Origin: Alternaria dauci
Lineage: Eukaryota; Ascomycota; Dothideomycetes; Pleosporales; Pleosporaceae
NCBI RefSeq assembly: GCF_042100115.1
Contig: NC_091272.1
Location: forward strand, 930,001-994,000
Length of the DNA stretch: 64,000 nt
Direction: 5' to 3'
The position numbers and the translations under genes were made by a program. Positions 25,491 through 36,284 of the stretch are shown here, one piece after another; the stretch's first letter is position 1, and each line of letters begins with the position of its first letter. The notes beneath the pieces are model-generated. The model saw only the letters and a program-made list of their open reading frames with translations. It was not told where the DNA came from and ran no database searches.

Positions 25491-25693
25491 AGTTGGTCGC
25501 CTCCTCAGGCTAAAAGGCCTTTTCTCACTTCAAGCTCACCATCAAGTCAACTTCTTCAAGTCAATCTTCTTGTTTTATCAACCTTTCTTATCATTCACTC
25601 TTTGTCGCCGGGCGACTCTTCGATTTCCAATTTCATCCCGGGCTTCTTCATTAGTACAACGACGCGAATAATCACCTGAACGCTATTCCCAAA

Positions 25694-25904
25694 ATGAAGT
25701 TCACCACCGTCATCGCTACCATTGTCTCCATGGCTGCTTTTGCCATTGCTGCGCCCGTCGCAAACGATGGTATGTTGTCTTTCCACCCAAGCTCCACTAT
25801 TGGCATTTATGGCTAACACGGAAACAGCTGTCGCCGCTCGTCAGAACCACGGCATGTGCGTCAAGGGCACTACCGCTGGCGTAGAGCAGATTCAGGGCTG
25901 CTAG
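25694..25904 (+). CDS. Small secreted cysteine-containing peptide precursor (50 aa)
   Basis: Exons 25694-25769 and 25828-25904, with a 58-bp intron (GTATGT donor, GGCTAAC branch-like motif, AACAG acceptor), give 50 aa in phase. Residues 1-20 form a classical signal peptide (MKFTTVIATIVSMAAFAIAA) with an Ala-x-Ala-type cleavage site. The mature part is about 30 residues, with a short spacer (PVANDAVAAR) and then QNHGMCVKGTTAGVEQIQGC. It has two cysteines, one of them the last residue, so one disulphide is possible. The single Arg before the Gln could be a processing point, and a new N-terminal Gln would cyclise readily; that is inference. Possible roles are effector, signalling peptide or antimicrobial, and nothing in the sequence decides among them. 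It stands alone between large non-coding stretches. Confidence 0.72.
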
Positions 25905-26331
25905 AAACTTATACCCATGGATACGATACGATATAGAAAATAGAGGTTGTTCAGATCGAGGCGAAGAGTGAAGATTGAGCGGGCAAAGATTGCAAGACGA
26001 GATAACGCTGTGTCCAAGTGGCATACTCACAGTGTTAGCTGGAGATGAATTGGGATAATACAAGACAAATGACAAAGCATCAGTGTGATGAGCTTGAACC
26101 ATATCTTTCAACCCTCCTTATTTTCGTGAATCTGCTTCGAGAATGAAGACCTATGATAATACAGCAAAGACCATTACCACAGACGATTTAGTCATATGAA
26201 GAACAAAGAATGCAGAATTAAGTATGTCGACACGACGACATCGCTGAATAGGTATATACGCTTGAACGCTCCAAGAAAAAATGCGACCGACATACCAGTC
26301 GTGTACTATGCAACACCATTACAATCCCTCA
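25905..26331. other. Intergenic region between convergent genes
   Basis: About 430 bp between two convergent stop codons. It is probably the 3' UTRs of the peptide gene and the DUF2985 gene. Nothing else was seen. Confidence 0.5.
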
Positions 26332-28494
26332 TCAAGGATACGCACTAGGACTCTGCTTCTTCTCTCTGTTCTTGTCCATGCTCTTTCTCCCTGGCCTGAA
26401 AGCATCAAGACTGATCCTCCTGGTCTCCCTGTCCCTGCCCTCGTCTGCACCACTGGACTCACCCTCGCTCTCTCGTTCTTTCTCCTTTTGCTTCTTCTTC
26501 TCTACTTCTTTGATGGCCTCCTCGGTCAGCTCCTGTCTGTTCATGCGCTCCAGCACGTCCTTCTTTCGGGTCTTCTTGTCACCCAGCCAAATTAGTAGAC
26601 CGGCTGTGGCGTTGCAGGTGATGGAGCAGCAGAGGATGACGGTGGTGATGGCGAAAGGACGGTGCTTGTAGTAGATGCCCCATGTGCACGCGCCAAGGGA
26701 GATTTGGAGTAGAGAGTGGCAGTCTAGAAGTACGACGATGGCAACGAGGAGACGAAGAGGGAAGGCGTAGTGCGTCTCTGTCTCGTGGGGTTTGTAGAAG
26801 GAGTGAGATTTGCAGAACTTGTCCTGGTGGTGTTCCAACTTCTCCTGTTGCTTGGGCGTCAGGACGGTGAACTCCCACTGCTTCTCAGGGTCTGCGGGGT
26901 CTATGACGCGGGGTCCAGATATGGGGGCGTGTTCGGCAGGAAGGTCGTTGCGATCGGTAAGTTCAGGAAGCATCTCCTTCTTGCGGCGCGACCAGGTCAA
27001 GTGGTGGTAGTGAGCGATGTAAATCATGTGGTAGGTGTCTACGGCACGGAAGGGTGCGAGACCATCTCCCACAACAGCGAAAAGGGCAACAAGAACACTG
27101 TCAATGACGTGGACGACGTAGATCTGTTGTCCACCGACGTTGACCCAGCCAATGAGGAAGAGCACCCACGCCAGGCCGAACAGAGTGATGAGGGTTGCAT
27201 AGAGAGTGACAAGGAAGCCGAGAGCTGGAATCTGTCAGTAATGGTCTGTGAGAATGATGATCGGAACACATACGTCTCCTGACATAGTGTCCGAACCCCT
27301 TCAGCGAGCGCTTCATCTTGGAGCGTCGTGAGTGAAGCATGTGTCGGACATGGTCGTTGACCTCCTTCTTGTCCTCGACACTCCAGCCAGACAAGTCAGC
27401 CTCCTCGGGGAGCACAGCGAAGCGAGACTCGGTGAGCTGCGAATCTATCGTCATCATGGTCGTCGTTGTAGCTTCAGTCGGCGAGCGCTGGAGTCTGGGA
27501 GCCGCCTGCTCCTGCGCCTGAGCAGCACGGGCCGGTTCTAGGATGCGGTTGATCTCTTCTAGACTCTCAGTCTCGCTCTTCCGTCGGCGCAGGTTGTACG
27601 TGGGCCGACGGTTGAGCCAGGGTAGATTCGGGATGAAGAGCGAGTTCTGCATGTTTGTCAAAGAAGTAAGCGTCGCAACCTCTGGATCGATGGTATCGAG
27701 GACGTCGACCATGCCAGAGGTGTAGTTGGACGACATGTCGTCTGCAGCGGCAGCAGCATGGGCACTGGCTGTCGGTGACTTGTCGTCGTCCTTGCTGCCC
27801 CAGAAAGGTATCCTGGTCTGTATTGCGCTCTTGACCTTGCGCAGTCTGCTTTTCTCTGGCTCGGGGTTGGTGAGGGTCGACTGACTCCCGTTGGTAGAGG
27901 AAAACTGGCCCAGCTCGCGTTCTTCGTCGAGCGCAGGCAGAGGAGTGCTCGATCTTATTGTCGAGGCGGCATTGGGTTGCTGTGCTGCCTGTCTCAGGGC
28001 GTTGGACGAGGGCATACGCCGGATGCCAATACTGGCTTGACGGTAGGCTTGAGGCCGTCGTGGATATTGCTGGGGTCTAGTCGGCGCAGAGCTGCTTCTT
28101 GCTCGCTGTGCGGCAAGCGTACTGCGTCCGGGTCAGCATCGCTCCTTCCCCCCATTCTCGTGCGTGGAACTCACCTGTACGTAACATGTGATGAGGGATC
28201 GTTTGCCCTCGTAGGCTTGGGGACATGTTGGCCAGCGTCAATGGATGACTCGAGCGAGGTCGGGGGTTCGATGACAGGTTGCTGTGTTGGCTGGTCTGCT
28301 GGAGTTCCAAAGTCCTGCGCATTGGTCCCCGGCTCAGCGCTCTGGAAGCCTTCGTTGACGGCATGGGTGCTGGAGTTCTCGTGGGGTGGCAGCGACTGGT
28401 GGGGAGCATGCAGCTCGCCCGTGCCCGAGCCCGACGATGTCGCGCCGGCGAGTCTGTTGCGCGCCGAACGCGTCTTGGACTTCAGCTTCTCCAT
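26332..28494 (-). CDS. DUF2985-type integral membrane protein
   Basis: Exons 28494-28175, 28121-27274 and 27224-26332 splice to 686 aa. The N-terminal 390 residues are cytosolic-looking, Ser/Pro/Gln-rich, with an RKVKSAIQTRIPFWG patch. A segment with SGWSVEDKKEVNDHVRHMLHSRRSKMKRSLKGFGHYVRRP leads directly into the first membrane helix (LGFLVTLYATLITLFGLAWVLFLIGWV). Three more hydrophobic spans follow (about VLVALFAVVGDGLAPF, LLVAIVVLLDCHSLLQISL and AITTVILCCSITCNATAGLLIW), then a charged, Lys/Glu-rich tail. Juxtamembrane helix plus four spans is the layout I associate with the fungal DUF2985 family, whose function is unknown. The first ATG used follows a non-ATG open extension. The acceptor of intron 2 was chosen to keep RRPLGFL in frame. 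Confidence 0.85.
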
Positions 28495-29364
28495 AGCTGC
28501 CGCCAAATTGAAGATGGGAAACGCAATCCCCAGGGCAATTCCAGGTAAACATGGCTTTATGACTTGGAAACGGCCGTGGCCGAATGCAGATTGGCGGCTG
28601 AAGATTGGCTTCACAAGCCTGGAAGTTTGTCTTGGTGCACGTCATATTGCGCCGCGACCACACCAACCCCTTTCTTTGCACTCGCCTCGTATCGCACACG
28701 CGATAACGCTCGCGGGGATAGCCCACTACCTTCTCAAGTCAGTGTTTGGCCTACAGATTGGCAAAGAGAGGCTGTAAGGATCTGATGAAACGTACAGCAT
28801 CTGGGGCCGTGTCTTCGGGGAGTCAGGCTCCAGGGACTTACCTCCACTGACCCCAGATCTGAAACTTTGGATGCCATCCTTGCAACGATCATCTCGCTAA
28901 CCGAAAACCGGATCCAGCATGTCAGCTGCACACTGACGCTATGTCTCGTACCCTGTGCTGGCTGCGAAAATGAAGAAAAAATCCAAGTGCTCAAAGTCCC
29001 ATCTCACCACAGACATGAACAATCTAACATGTTGCGCGAGGTGGAATGCAGGGTCTGGATGCAGCTAGCGACGGGTAACGGGTACCTGTCCTACCAGTAG
29101 CGCATCGTCCAACGCTCCGTCTGGTGCCGCTGGTTTAACTCTTTCAAGGTTATACCCGCATCTCAGCCCGCTGAGCTGGTGGTTGTACTGTCGTCTGCGA
29201 GCCTTGGAACGCTTGCAGCAAAGTGGTGCTGCTTTTTTCTTTGTCTGTCATGGAGGATTTAAGAACAATGGTTCAGGTGTTGTTTTTTCTATATCCTTTA
29301 CTAGTCTATGACGACATGCATCCTTCTCGAAACCACAGAGAAGCCGATCCACCACTCTCGACGC
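28495..29364. other. Intergenic region between DUF2985 gene and BTB gene
   Basis: About 870 bp with no coding frame that I can support. It contains the promoter of the DUF2985 gene and the 3' flank of the BTB gene. Confidence 0.5.
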
Positions 29365-30105
29365 TTAGTCCTCAAGATAAGCCTCCAGATCAAGAATTGA
29401 AGATTGATCCTGGCTCTCTCCGGGCATCTTCCTAACCGCCGCCGCCGCAAGCTCAACCAAAAACTCTCGTGGACAATCTTCCAGATGCTCCTCTAGCACA
29501 TGAATATTTCCACTACCGCGCCATGCGTCGACTAACAGCTTTCGCATCAGATTCTTAGCTTGAGCTGTGCCTCTGTAAACAACGTCAAGACATCTTATAC
29601 TAGGGACCGCATAGTACATGCCATTAGGGCCAACCCTGCCAATCCGCTTGTACAATGCTTCAACAGCTAGGTTACGTGTCTGCACATCGTTTAACCGCTC
29701 AGCGACTACGTACACCCTACAAATCTCAATTGGTGCCCCCAGATGTTTCCCATTAGCAATCTGGTTCGTGTAAACAGCTTCCAAATAGCATGTGATGTCT
29801 TTGAGAATAAGATCCGGAGCAGCCTTGTAGAGGTCAACAACATTGGTATCAGAGTTACTCCATCGGCCACCCAGAGCGCTCGCAAAGAACCCAGATCGTG
29901 ATACTATGATTGACTGGTGGATGTACAGTTCTGAGCGGTCACTATCTGGTCCGACCAGCACTTTGACGAGAGGAGACTTGATGAAACTAGGTCGTCGTCA
30001 GTAGTGATGCAGACTAGAAGGATACTAGAGGTGACTTACCCGCCGACTACTCGCTTTGAAACTCGGACAGAAGTGTTTGCATTGGGTTGAAGTTGAGATG
30101 CCATA
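29365..30105 (-). CDS. BTB/POZ domain protein
   Basis: Exons 30105-30041 and 29986-29365 (54-bp intron, GTAAGT donor) encode 228 aa. The BTB fold is recognisable: VKVLVGPDSDRSELYIHQSIIVSRSGFFASAL for strands B1-B2 and helix A1-A2, then the WSNSD..VVDLYKAAPDLILKDITCYLEAVYTNQI region. After this come EICRVYVVAERLNDVQTRNLAVEALYKRI and a C-terminal LEEHLEDCPREFLVELAAAAV helix. This is the common short ascomycete BTB class, a lineage-expanded family probably acting as adaptors in protein interaction or ubiquitination; individual functions are mostly unknown. The degraded frame at 7329-7819 is a likely relative. Confidence 0.88.
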
Positions 30106-30261
30106 ATGTTATTGGAAGATGGTGGAGTCGTCGAGCTGGGTTGAGAGCTTGCCAACAAGGAAAAGAGACAAGAAAGATCATTTAAGCAGAAGCTAAGCGC
30201 AACAAGTACGTCAGCAATTGTACCACTAAAGTCTCAGGAAAACTCAGACTCCTTTCATTAG

Positions 30262-30977
30262 CTACTCGGCCTTGAAAGCTGGCGGTATAAATTCAATCCA
30301 GTAACCCTAAACACCGTTTGTTAGCTTGTTGTTTCCTTCGTTTCCTCCTGCTGGTTAACAATCACTTACATCAGGGTCCTTCACAAAAGCTATTTGTCTG
30401 AAGATATGCTTGTACCCATCTGGCACCTTTCCATACTTTCCGGCAACAGCATCCGCTGGTATACCCATCTGCTCTTCTTTTGCTTCATCCAACGGTTTGA
30501 TGACCTCATATCCATGGCTCCTGACTCTCTCCACTGCTTCAGCGACATCAGGAACCGTAAAACCAAGGTGACCAAGCCCAACTCCGGGACCAGGGTAGTC
30601 ATTGCCAGAAGCATAAGGCGTAGACGAGTCTGCAGGAATATGGTATAATTCCAGTAGGCCCTTTGAAGTTCGAAGATTAGCCATACCTGCAACTGTTTTA
30701 GTATTTCGCCGCAAGCAGATAGAGTATGGACATCTGTACCAACGTCCCGTGGGCCGAGATAGTAGATTGTGAACGGTCCGGCATTGAAAATGAAGATGAC
30801 ATGCATGCCCAAACAATCACAGTAGAACTTGATGCTCTTCTCTGGGTCCTTGATACGTATCATCAGATGGTTGAGGTGGTACTCTGCGGTTGACGGGGAA
30901 ATCGGCCGTGGTGGAACTGTGATGTGCTTGCCCGCCTCGTATGGCCCTGCTGGATAATTCTCGTTGAAAGACGCCAT
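30262..30977 (-). CDS. Glyoxalase I (lactoylglutathione lyase)-family protein
   Basis: VOC-fold metalloenzyme. By family it isomerises the hemithioacetal of methylglyoxal and glutathione to S-lactoylglutathione. Exons 30977-30740, 30692-30370 and 30306-30262 give 201 aa. First module: LNHLMIRIKDPEKSIKFYCDCLGMHVIF..GPFTIYYLG. Second module: LELYHIPADSS..YPGPGVGLGHLGFTVPDVAEAVERVRSHGYEVIKPLDEA, then FVKDPDGYWIEFIPPAF. The metal ligands expected for the fold (His near LNHLMIRI, Glu in LLELYH, His in GLGHLGF, Glu in YWIEF) are all present. The first intron has two in-frame acceptors 6 nt apart, which would add or remove two residues. The N-terminal ATG was preferred to a longer non-ATG frame. Confidence 0.9.
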
Positions 30978-31784
30978 GACTATCTTCTTCCGAATGTACT
31001 TTTGCAAGACCACAGCGACTTTTCCTACGTCAATTCGCCCGATGCTTACCCCCTATTTATATGCCATCGTGCTACACCGCTTCTTGTGGGGCATGCGGGG
31101 TAAATTATATGCCCATAATATGCCCGAGTGGTGGTAAACTCTCAATAATACCTAGGTAGAGGCTGACTAAGTCGGAATAGGAAGTGTTGCATACTACACC
31201 ATGCTTGTAAGACCGCTTGAATATCTTCCTAAGAAAGCGAAGGTTTACATACCACTACGTACGGCCAGGGATGATAAGTATGTGTTGCACTTGAAGACAG
31301 CGCTGATGCAAACGAAGATGGTGCAAAGGATAGAAACAGCTGTTCCTTTCGCACTTTCTTGTCACAATCAATCTGTCGGATCAAAGAGCGTTACAGGCCA
31401 AGGCCACTCCACTCCGTCGATAGGTTTTAACAGGGCCATGCCTCACAACACGTGGGGCGACAAACAACATCGCTGTCGATGAGTTGCGAGAGCTTGATAG
31501 GTCAAGCGAGATGTGGTGTGTGCGTGAGGAAAGTGCAGGTTGTAGGTCACGGGATCACGCGTCACTGCTCCTTCCTCGACAGCGAACGCTACAGCCTAAA
31601 ACCTCCCGAGACGTGTTTTCTCCTCTACTCGTTCACTTCACTCACCTCTACTCTCATAGCTCACCACATGAAACGAACGGGTTCGCCGGACAACAACCAT
31701 TCGCAGTAGTGTGTCGTCACTGCTTTCGTCAACCTCTTACTACCGACTTACTGTACAAAAGTCCACACGTACCGAAATTCCAAG
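30978..31784. other. Divergent promoter region, glyoxalase-like and MYND genes
   Basis: About 800 bp between diverging start codons. It includes CCCCTATTTATATGCC about 75 bp upstream of the glyoxalase start, a TATA-like stretch. No supported coding frame. Confidence 0.45.
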
Positions 31785-32727
31785 ATGGGTGCTTGGGGAT
31801 ATTGTGAGTGATAGATTTGCTACCACAGAATAATTCTTTCTGCTAATGTAACGCCAGGCCTGTTCCAGTCGGACCAGGATTTGGACAACGTCGGCGATAT
31901 GGGCCACCAAGCTGGGCTGACCGAACTTGAGGAAGCTGCCAAAGCTGTGGCCAGATCCCAAGGCAATAGCGAGGAGGATACAGAGCGCAGCATCCACTAC
32001 GACCTCTACGCCCCCTGTTGCTCCGACAGCGAAGTGGTTCGCAAGCATCTTGACTCCGGCGCCCTTGTTGAAATGATTGCGAAGAGGGAGGCGAAGATCT
32101 TAGCCCCTCTCAACGGATCAATAGACGAGTCAGCCGAATACTGGTTCTCGGATCCTTGCTACATGTACGTCTTGCTCGGCGCTTGCGCCATGACTCACGG
32201 ATGTCGACTCCCAGCTTCCTTCCTCGCCATGCTCAAGAAGGTCTATACCGAAGCTGGTCTCATGCCCGATGCCCAGCGGCAGATGCACAAGGCCCTCTTC
32301 GGTCCAGACGGCTATAAGAATGGAGAACCGTATGACTTCGAGTCCAAGTCTCTTCTAGAAGAAGCCAACTCTAGATCCGACGAGCACGACGGTGGTGGTT
32401 TCAGGCTCATGAACGTTCCTAACCCTCTTTTCTTCAACCCCGGTACGCAATGTCCCTGTACAAGCTGCTTGTGAGACATATACTAACTTCGTATCCCAAC
32501 ATCTAGGTAGAACCAATTCGCTTACTTCGTTAGTCGTAAAGGAACTCCGCGACCAGTTCAACAAACCCGATGAATGCGGCGGCTGTGGTGTGGAGGAGAG
32601 ACCGGGAGGTAAGAACCTACTTACATGCTCCAAGTGCATGAACCGCATGTACTGCTCGACTTCGTGCCAGAAGAAGCACTGGAAGATCCACAAGAAGGTC
32701 TGTGAGCCTGCCACGGTTTCTCTGTAA
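31785..32727 (+). CDS. MYND-type zinc-finger protein
   Basis: Exons 31785-31803 (19 nt), 31858-32442 and 32507-32727 splice to 274 aa. The N-terminal region (LFQSDQDLDNVGDM..AGLTELEE) resembles a fungal family with a DUF-like N-terminus and a C-terminal MYND finger. The middle includes YVLLGACAMTHGCRLPASFLAMLKKVYTEAGLMPDAQRQMHKAL. The MYND finger is at about 222-270: CGGCG, CSKCMNRMYCSTSCQKKHWKIHKKVC, with all expected Cys and His zinc ligands. MYND fingers mediate protein-protein contacts. The first exon is very short, so gene finders may miss the true start. Confidence 0.9.
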
Positions 32728-33207
32728 GCCAATGGTGTGTGTATGTACGTGGGGCCCGACGATATGTGAGAGACGGAAGCAGGTCGGAGCTTCAGCGTGA
32801 TACCACAATGTAACGATGGATGGAACAAGGCATGGGGGTCTGAATGTGAGCTGGTATGACTCTCACCTGTCATGTCATTAGTGTATGTAATGCAATACGA
32901 TATGCACGTAAGAGTTCCCGACTTACCAGCTGTGTCCATGTCTACAGACTTGCCATTACAATAACCAAGGTCCACAGAGATGAATGAACGATACCAGAAG
33001 CTGCTTTGGAAAATGCTGATATTTGAACGGAGTTACTAGTTGCTCTTCTTTCACACTGAAACGCAATCTCCAACCGGAAGACTGTTTTCAATATCCCACA
33101 ACAACACCCCACTGTCGTAATACTAACCAGTAAAACATATTTTGTGCAAGTCAAACACTCAGCGTACGTCACCCCAGTCCAATGCCTCATTGTCTGTTTG
33201 TTCCATC
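32728..33207. other. Intergenic region between convergent MYND and ARP8 genes
   Basis: About 480 bp between two convergent stop codons, presumably 3' UTRs. No gene seen. Confidence 0.5.
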
Positions 33208-35481
33208 CTACCAAGCAAACATACACTTGTTGTTCAACAGCCTCGCGCCCAACATATCATACTCATAGCGGCTGATCCATCCGTCGTTACCATGTCCACT
33301 CAATCGTCCAAACACACTGCCGCCCTTCCAAGCCACAACCTGCGGATCAAAGTCTCGAGGTGGCGGTCCAACAAGAATCTCTTTTCCATATCCTGGTCGC
33401 AATTCTCTGAGTCGCATCTCCAGAAACTCTCTTAGGCCAGGTGTCTTGGAGGCGCCACCTACGAGCATGATACCGCCGAAGAAGTCGCGGAGCTTGCGGT
33501 CGTCGCCACGGGCACCGTGCGCAAGGGATTCAAGAATGGCTTGGTCAAGAGAGTGGATAGGGAGGATGGCATCGCGGGTCTCGGCGAGTTTGGTCTTCTC
33601 GTGGATCGGATCGCGGAAGAGGAGAGGTGCGCCGTCAGCGTCGCCCATCGGAGTGTCACGATCTGGGTTTGGGGTGTTACTCCCTTCTGGGCCAGGTGAG
33701 CCCGCTACTGATGATCGAGGTGTGCCTTCGTTGTCGTTCAGGCGACCCAGGAGGTTGAAAGGGTTTGGCTGCGGACGTTGGGGCGTAGAGACTGGTGCAG
33801 TGCTATTGACAGGATCCTGTGCTCCATTTATGGCAGGTACGACGGATTTACCCGCCGCGGCTTCGATGATGGCGATCTGTGCTTGTGAAATGGGATCGTT
33901 TGGTGAGCCATCGTACAGATCGACCGAGCGCGGCACGACCTTCCTTCTGTTCTCGAGTTTCCGTGCATTCTCGAATATCGAAGGCTTGAAGAAACCCTTT
34001 GTCTGTTAGCAAAGCCTGACGGTAAAGAACATGTAGTGGCTTACCATGACAGATAGCATAGTCTCATCGTACGTCTTGAACGTGTACTTACGGGTATCCT
34101 GACCCGAAGCTCGAAGATGAAAGTCCCACGTTTGCACCGTGACTGAGCCTTCATCCATGGAGCAGAACTTCTGTTTCAGCTCTTCTGCGAGGAGGAAGTC
34201 ATATCTCCGCTTCAGGTTCATGTCCGAATATGGGAAATGGCCATATAGCATCATCTTGATGAAAGTCTCCGTCACGTCAGCTCCACCCATCTTCAAGTTG
34301 ACGCGGGATTCTTCGGCACATAGCCCCTCGTCGACGCAGCAGATAGACGTCTTCTGAGCACCAATATCAACAACACAGGCAACGCCGTAGCCAGCGCCAA
34401 AGGTGGCCGAAAGCGATTCCTGCTGCAGGCAGACCTTTCCAAGGCCAAGATCCCGCATGAGGATGTCGAGTATCATTGTAACGTACTGTCGCTCGTAGAG
34501 ATCGGGGATGATGAAGACGCACTTGTAGTTGACCAGGTCCTTCAACCTGGTTATGCCAAGTTGGTTCCGGAAAGCCTCTTCTAATATCTTGGAGATGTCG
34601 TGGTAGATCTGGTTGCGGTCTCGATAATCCTTCTCGTTGAACGTGCCATTGCGGATCGGCCAGAACAGCTTGTATCGCGGGTTGGATCTTTCCGGTATCC
34701 GCAGGGCGTCGTGCCCGGTGAAGAAGTCGGGTGCCTTCTTTGGGTCTGCGGGTAGTTCTGTCCACTCGATGCGATTGATGTCATTGTGTTCTGAGATGAT
34801 GTCGGGAGGAGATTTTCGGTTGAAATTTGTTACGAGATCTTTCGAGTTGGGTAACACTCGGCGCTTGTTCGATCGCATTCGCGTTCTCAGTTCCGAGGAC
34901 ATGGCCATGTACTGGTCGGCGAACTGGTCGCAAGTTAGCATTGACTAGGAGTAGTGTGTAGGAGTACGTACATCCTCTCCAAACCACTTCTCTGGAAGTG
35001 CGTCCGCAGGCACTGCGCCTTCGACCTTCATCCGCTTGGGGCATGGCTCTCCCCCATCTTCTTCGTCTTCGCTCTCTTTCCATTTTCGAGCGATGACCAT
35101 AGGCACAGTCTTGGGCAGCGCATCAGATCCAAGACCTATCCTCAAGTTCTGGCTGCCGGGATGTATCACGATGAGCTTGGAGATGTCTGTTCTAGAGGCG
35201 AACGAGACCTCGGCGTCTTCCATGGTCTCATCCGCAACCTGCGGCGTGGCTCCTTCTGTTGCCGGCACTCCCAATGCTCGTGCGCGGTCCTTATCCCTGG
35301 CTTCCTGCACTATACGCGCCCTCTCCTCGTCCTTTGGGTATCGTACGGCGAGGAACTGCTCGTCGCGCTTGAGGAACTCGGTGTAGTAGTTCTTCTGGTT
35401 GATCATGCCAACCTGGGGCCACGTCGTGAGGTCCATGTTGTTGTCTGTCCGCTCCAGACCTGCAAGCTTGTTAGCTGCCAT
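33208..35481 (-). CDS. ARP8: Actin-related protein 8 (INO80 chromatin-remodelling subunit)
   Basis: Nuclear actin-fold subunit of the INO80 complex. It binds extranucleosomal DNA as part of the actin/Arp4/Arp8 module. Exons 35481-34972, 34923-34045 and 33996-33208 give 725 aa, close to the size of filamentous fungal Arp8. Recognisable parts are SFASRTDISKLIVIHPGSQNLRIGLGSDALPKTVP (first actin phosphate loop region), KCVFIIPDLYERQYVTMILDILMRDLGLGKV, VACVVDIGAQKTSICCVDEG (second phosphate loop), FFGGIMLVGGASKTPGLREFLEMRL and a final VVAWKGGSVFGRLSG..WISRYEYDMLGARLL. The insert rich in Pro/Asn/Ser before LAETRDAILPIHSLDQAI is characteristic of fungal Arp8. Introns are 47-48 bp with TGCTAAC branch motifs. 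Confidence 0.95.
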
Positions 35482-36284
35482 ACGGCTTTGTGGCGTACAG
35501 ATGCCCTACCCTCCTCCCTCAACTGGGCTCTGCCCGACTTTTTCCCAACCATGTTGCCGAGCTATTTGCCAACAGCCAGTCGTGTCTTGCAAGCTCGCGA
35601 CAACCGCAATCCAAGAAGCGAGTCAATGACCTGAAGTCTGCCGTGGGAGAGAAACGTAGGGTTGTAGCGTTCTTCGCGGTTTCCCGGCTATGCGCGCAGT
35701 GGGTGACTGGTGGAAATTTTGTTATTCCAGAATGTTGTCGTTATCAGGAAAGGCGGTCTATTATTTCCAGACGCGGTCGGTCTACCGGTAGTCGTGTCGG
35801 CGAGAGGGCTCTGTTGCGCGCGATGGTATCCGGGGAGAGGTGCGACAACGGAAGCCGACCGTGGTTGTGGGGGGTCCTGAGAAGCTGTCGTTGGAAATGC
35901 CGCTTGTTTGACTGCAGGTGGTCGTCTTGAAGGCTAGCCTGAGGCTGTTCGTCGCGCTCGCGCGTCTGGCCAGCCATTGGGTCACCGGGCTACCTAGGTA
36001 CGCGCACGACCCCCCACATCCTCGGAGCCATCACTTCTACCAACTTGTCATCAATTCACAATATGTGCAGCAATGGAATCCGTCACAACAGAGGACTCGG
36101 GCTTTATCTCGAAAATCCTGAGCAGGAACGAGTAGACTTCATTTTCAGCATCACGCTAATATACGTTGCCTGAATAGTATCAGAACATCCTAAATGTCTC
36201 GACGTAACACCACCGTACATGGTAAACGATTCTCCCCTTCATGAAACTACCATATAGCTATCCCACCGGAGTGGCCATCTTTTC
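35482..36284. other. Intergenic region upstream of ARP8
   Basis: About 800 bp. It contains the ARP8 promoter and the 3' flank of the GPI protein gene. No coding frame supported. Confidence 0.5.

Larger units (their letters stand above)
23720..25693. other. 2-kb interval with diverged direct repeats, no firm gene
   Basis: Short frames exist (e.g. 23975-24064 ending at GTGAGT, and 24088-24315), but they do not join into a convincing model. The notable content is a pair of diverged repeats near 24370 and 24534. The last 200 bp before the secreted peptide gene are CT-rich leader sequence. Confidence 0.4.
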
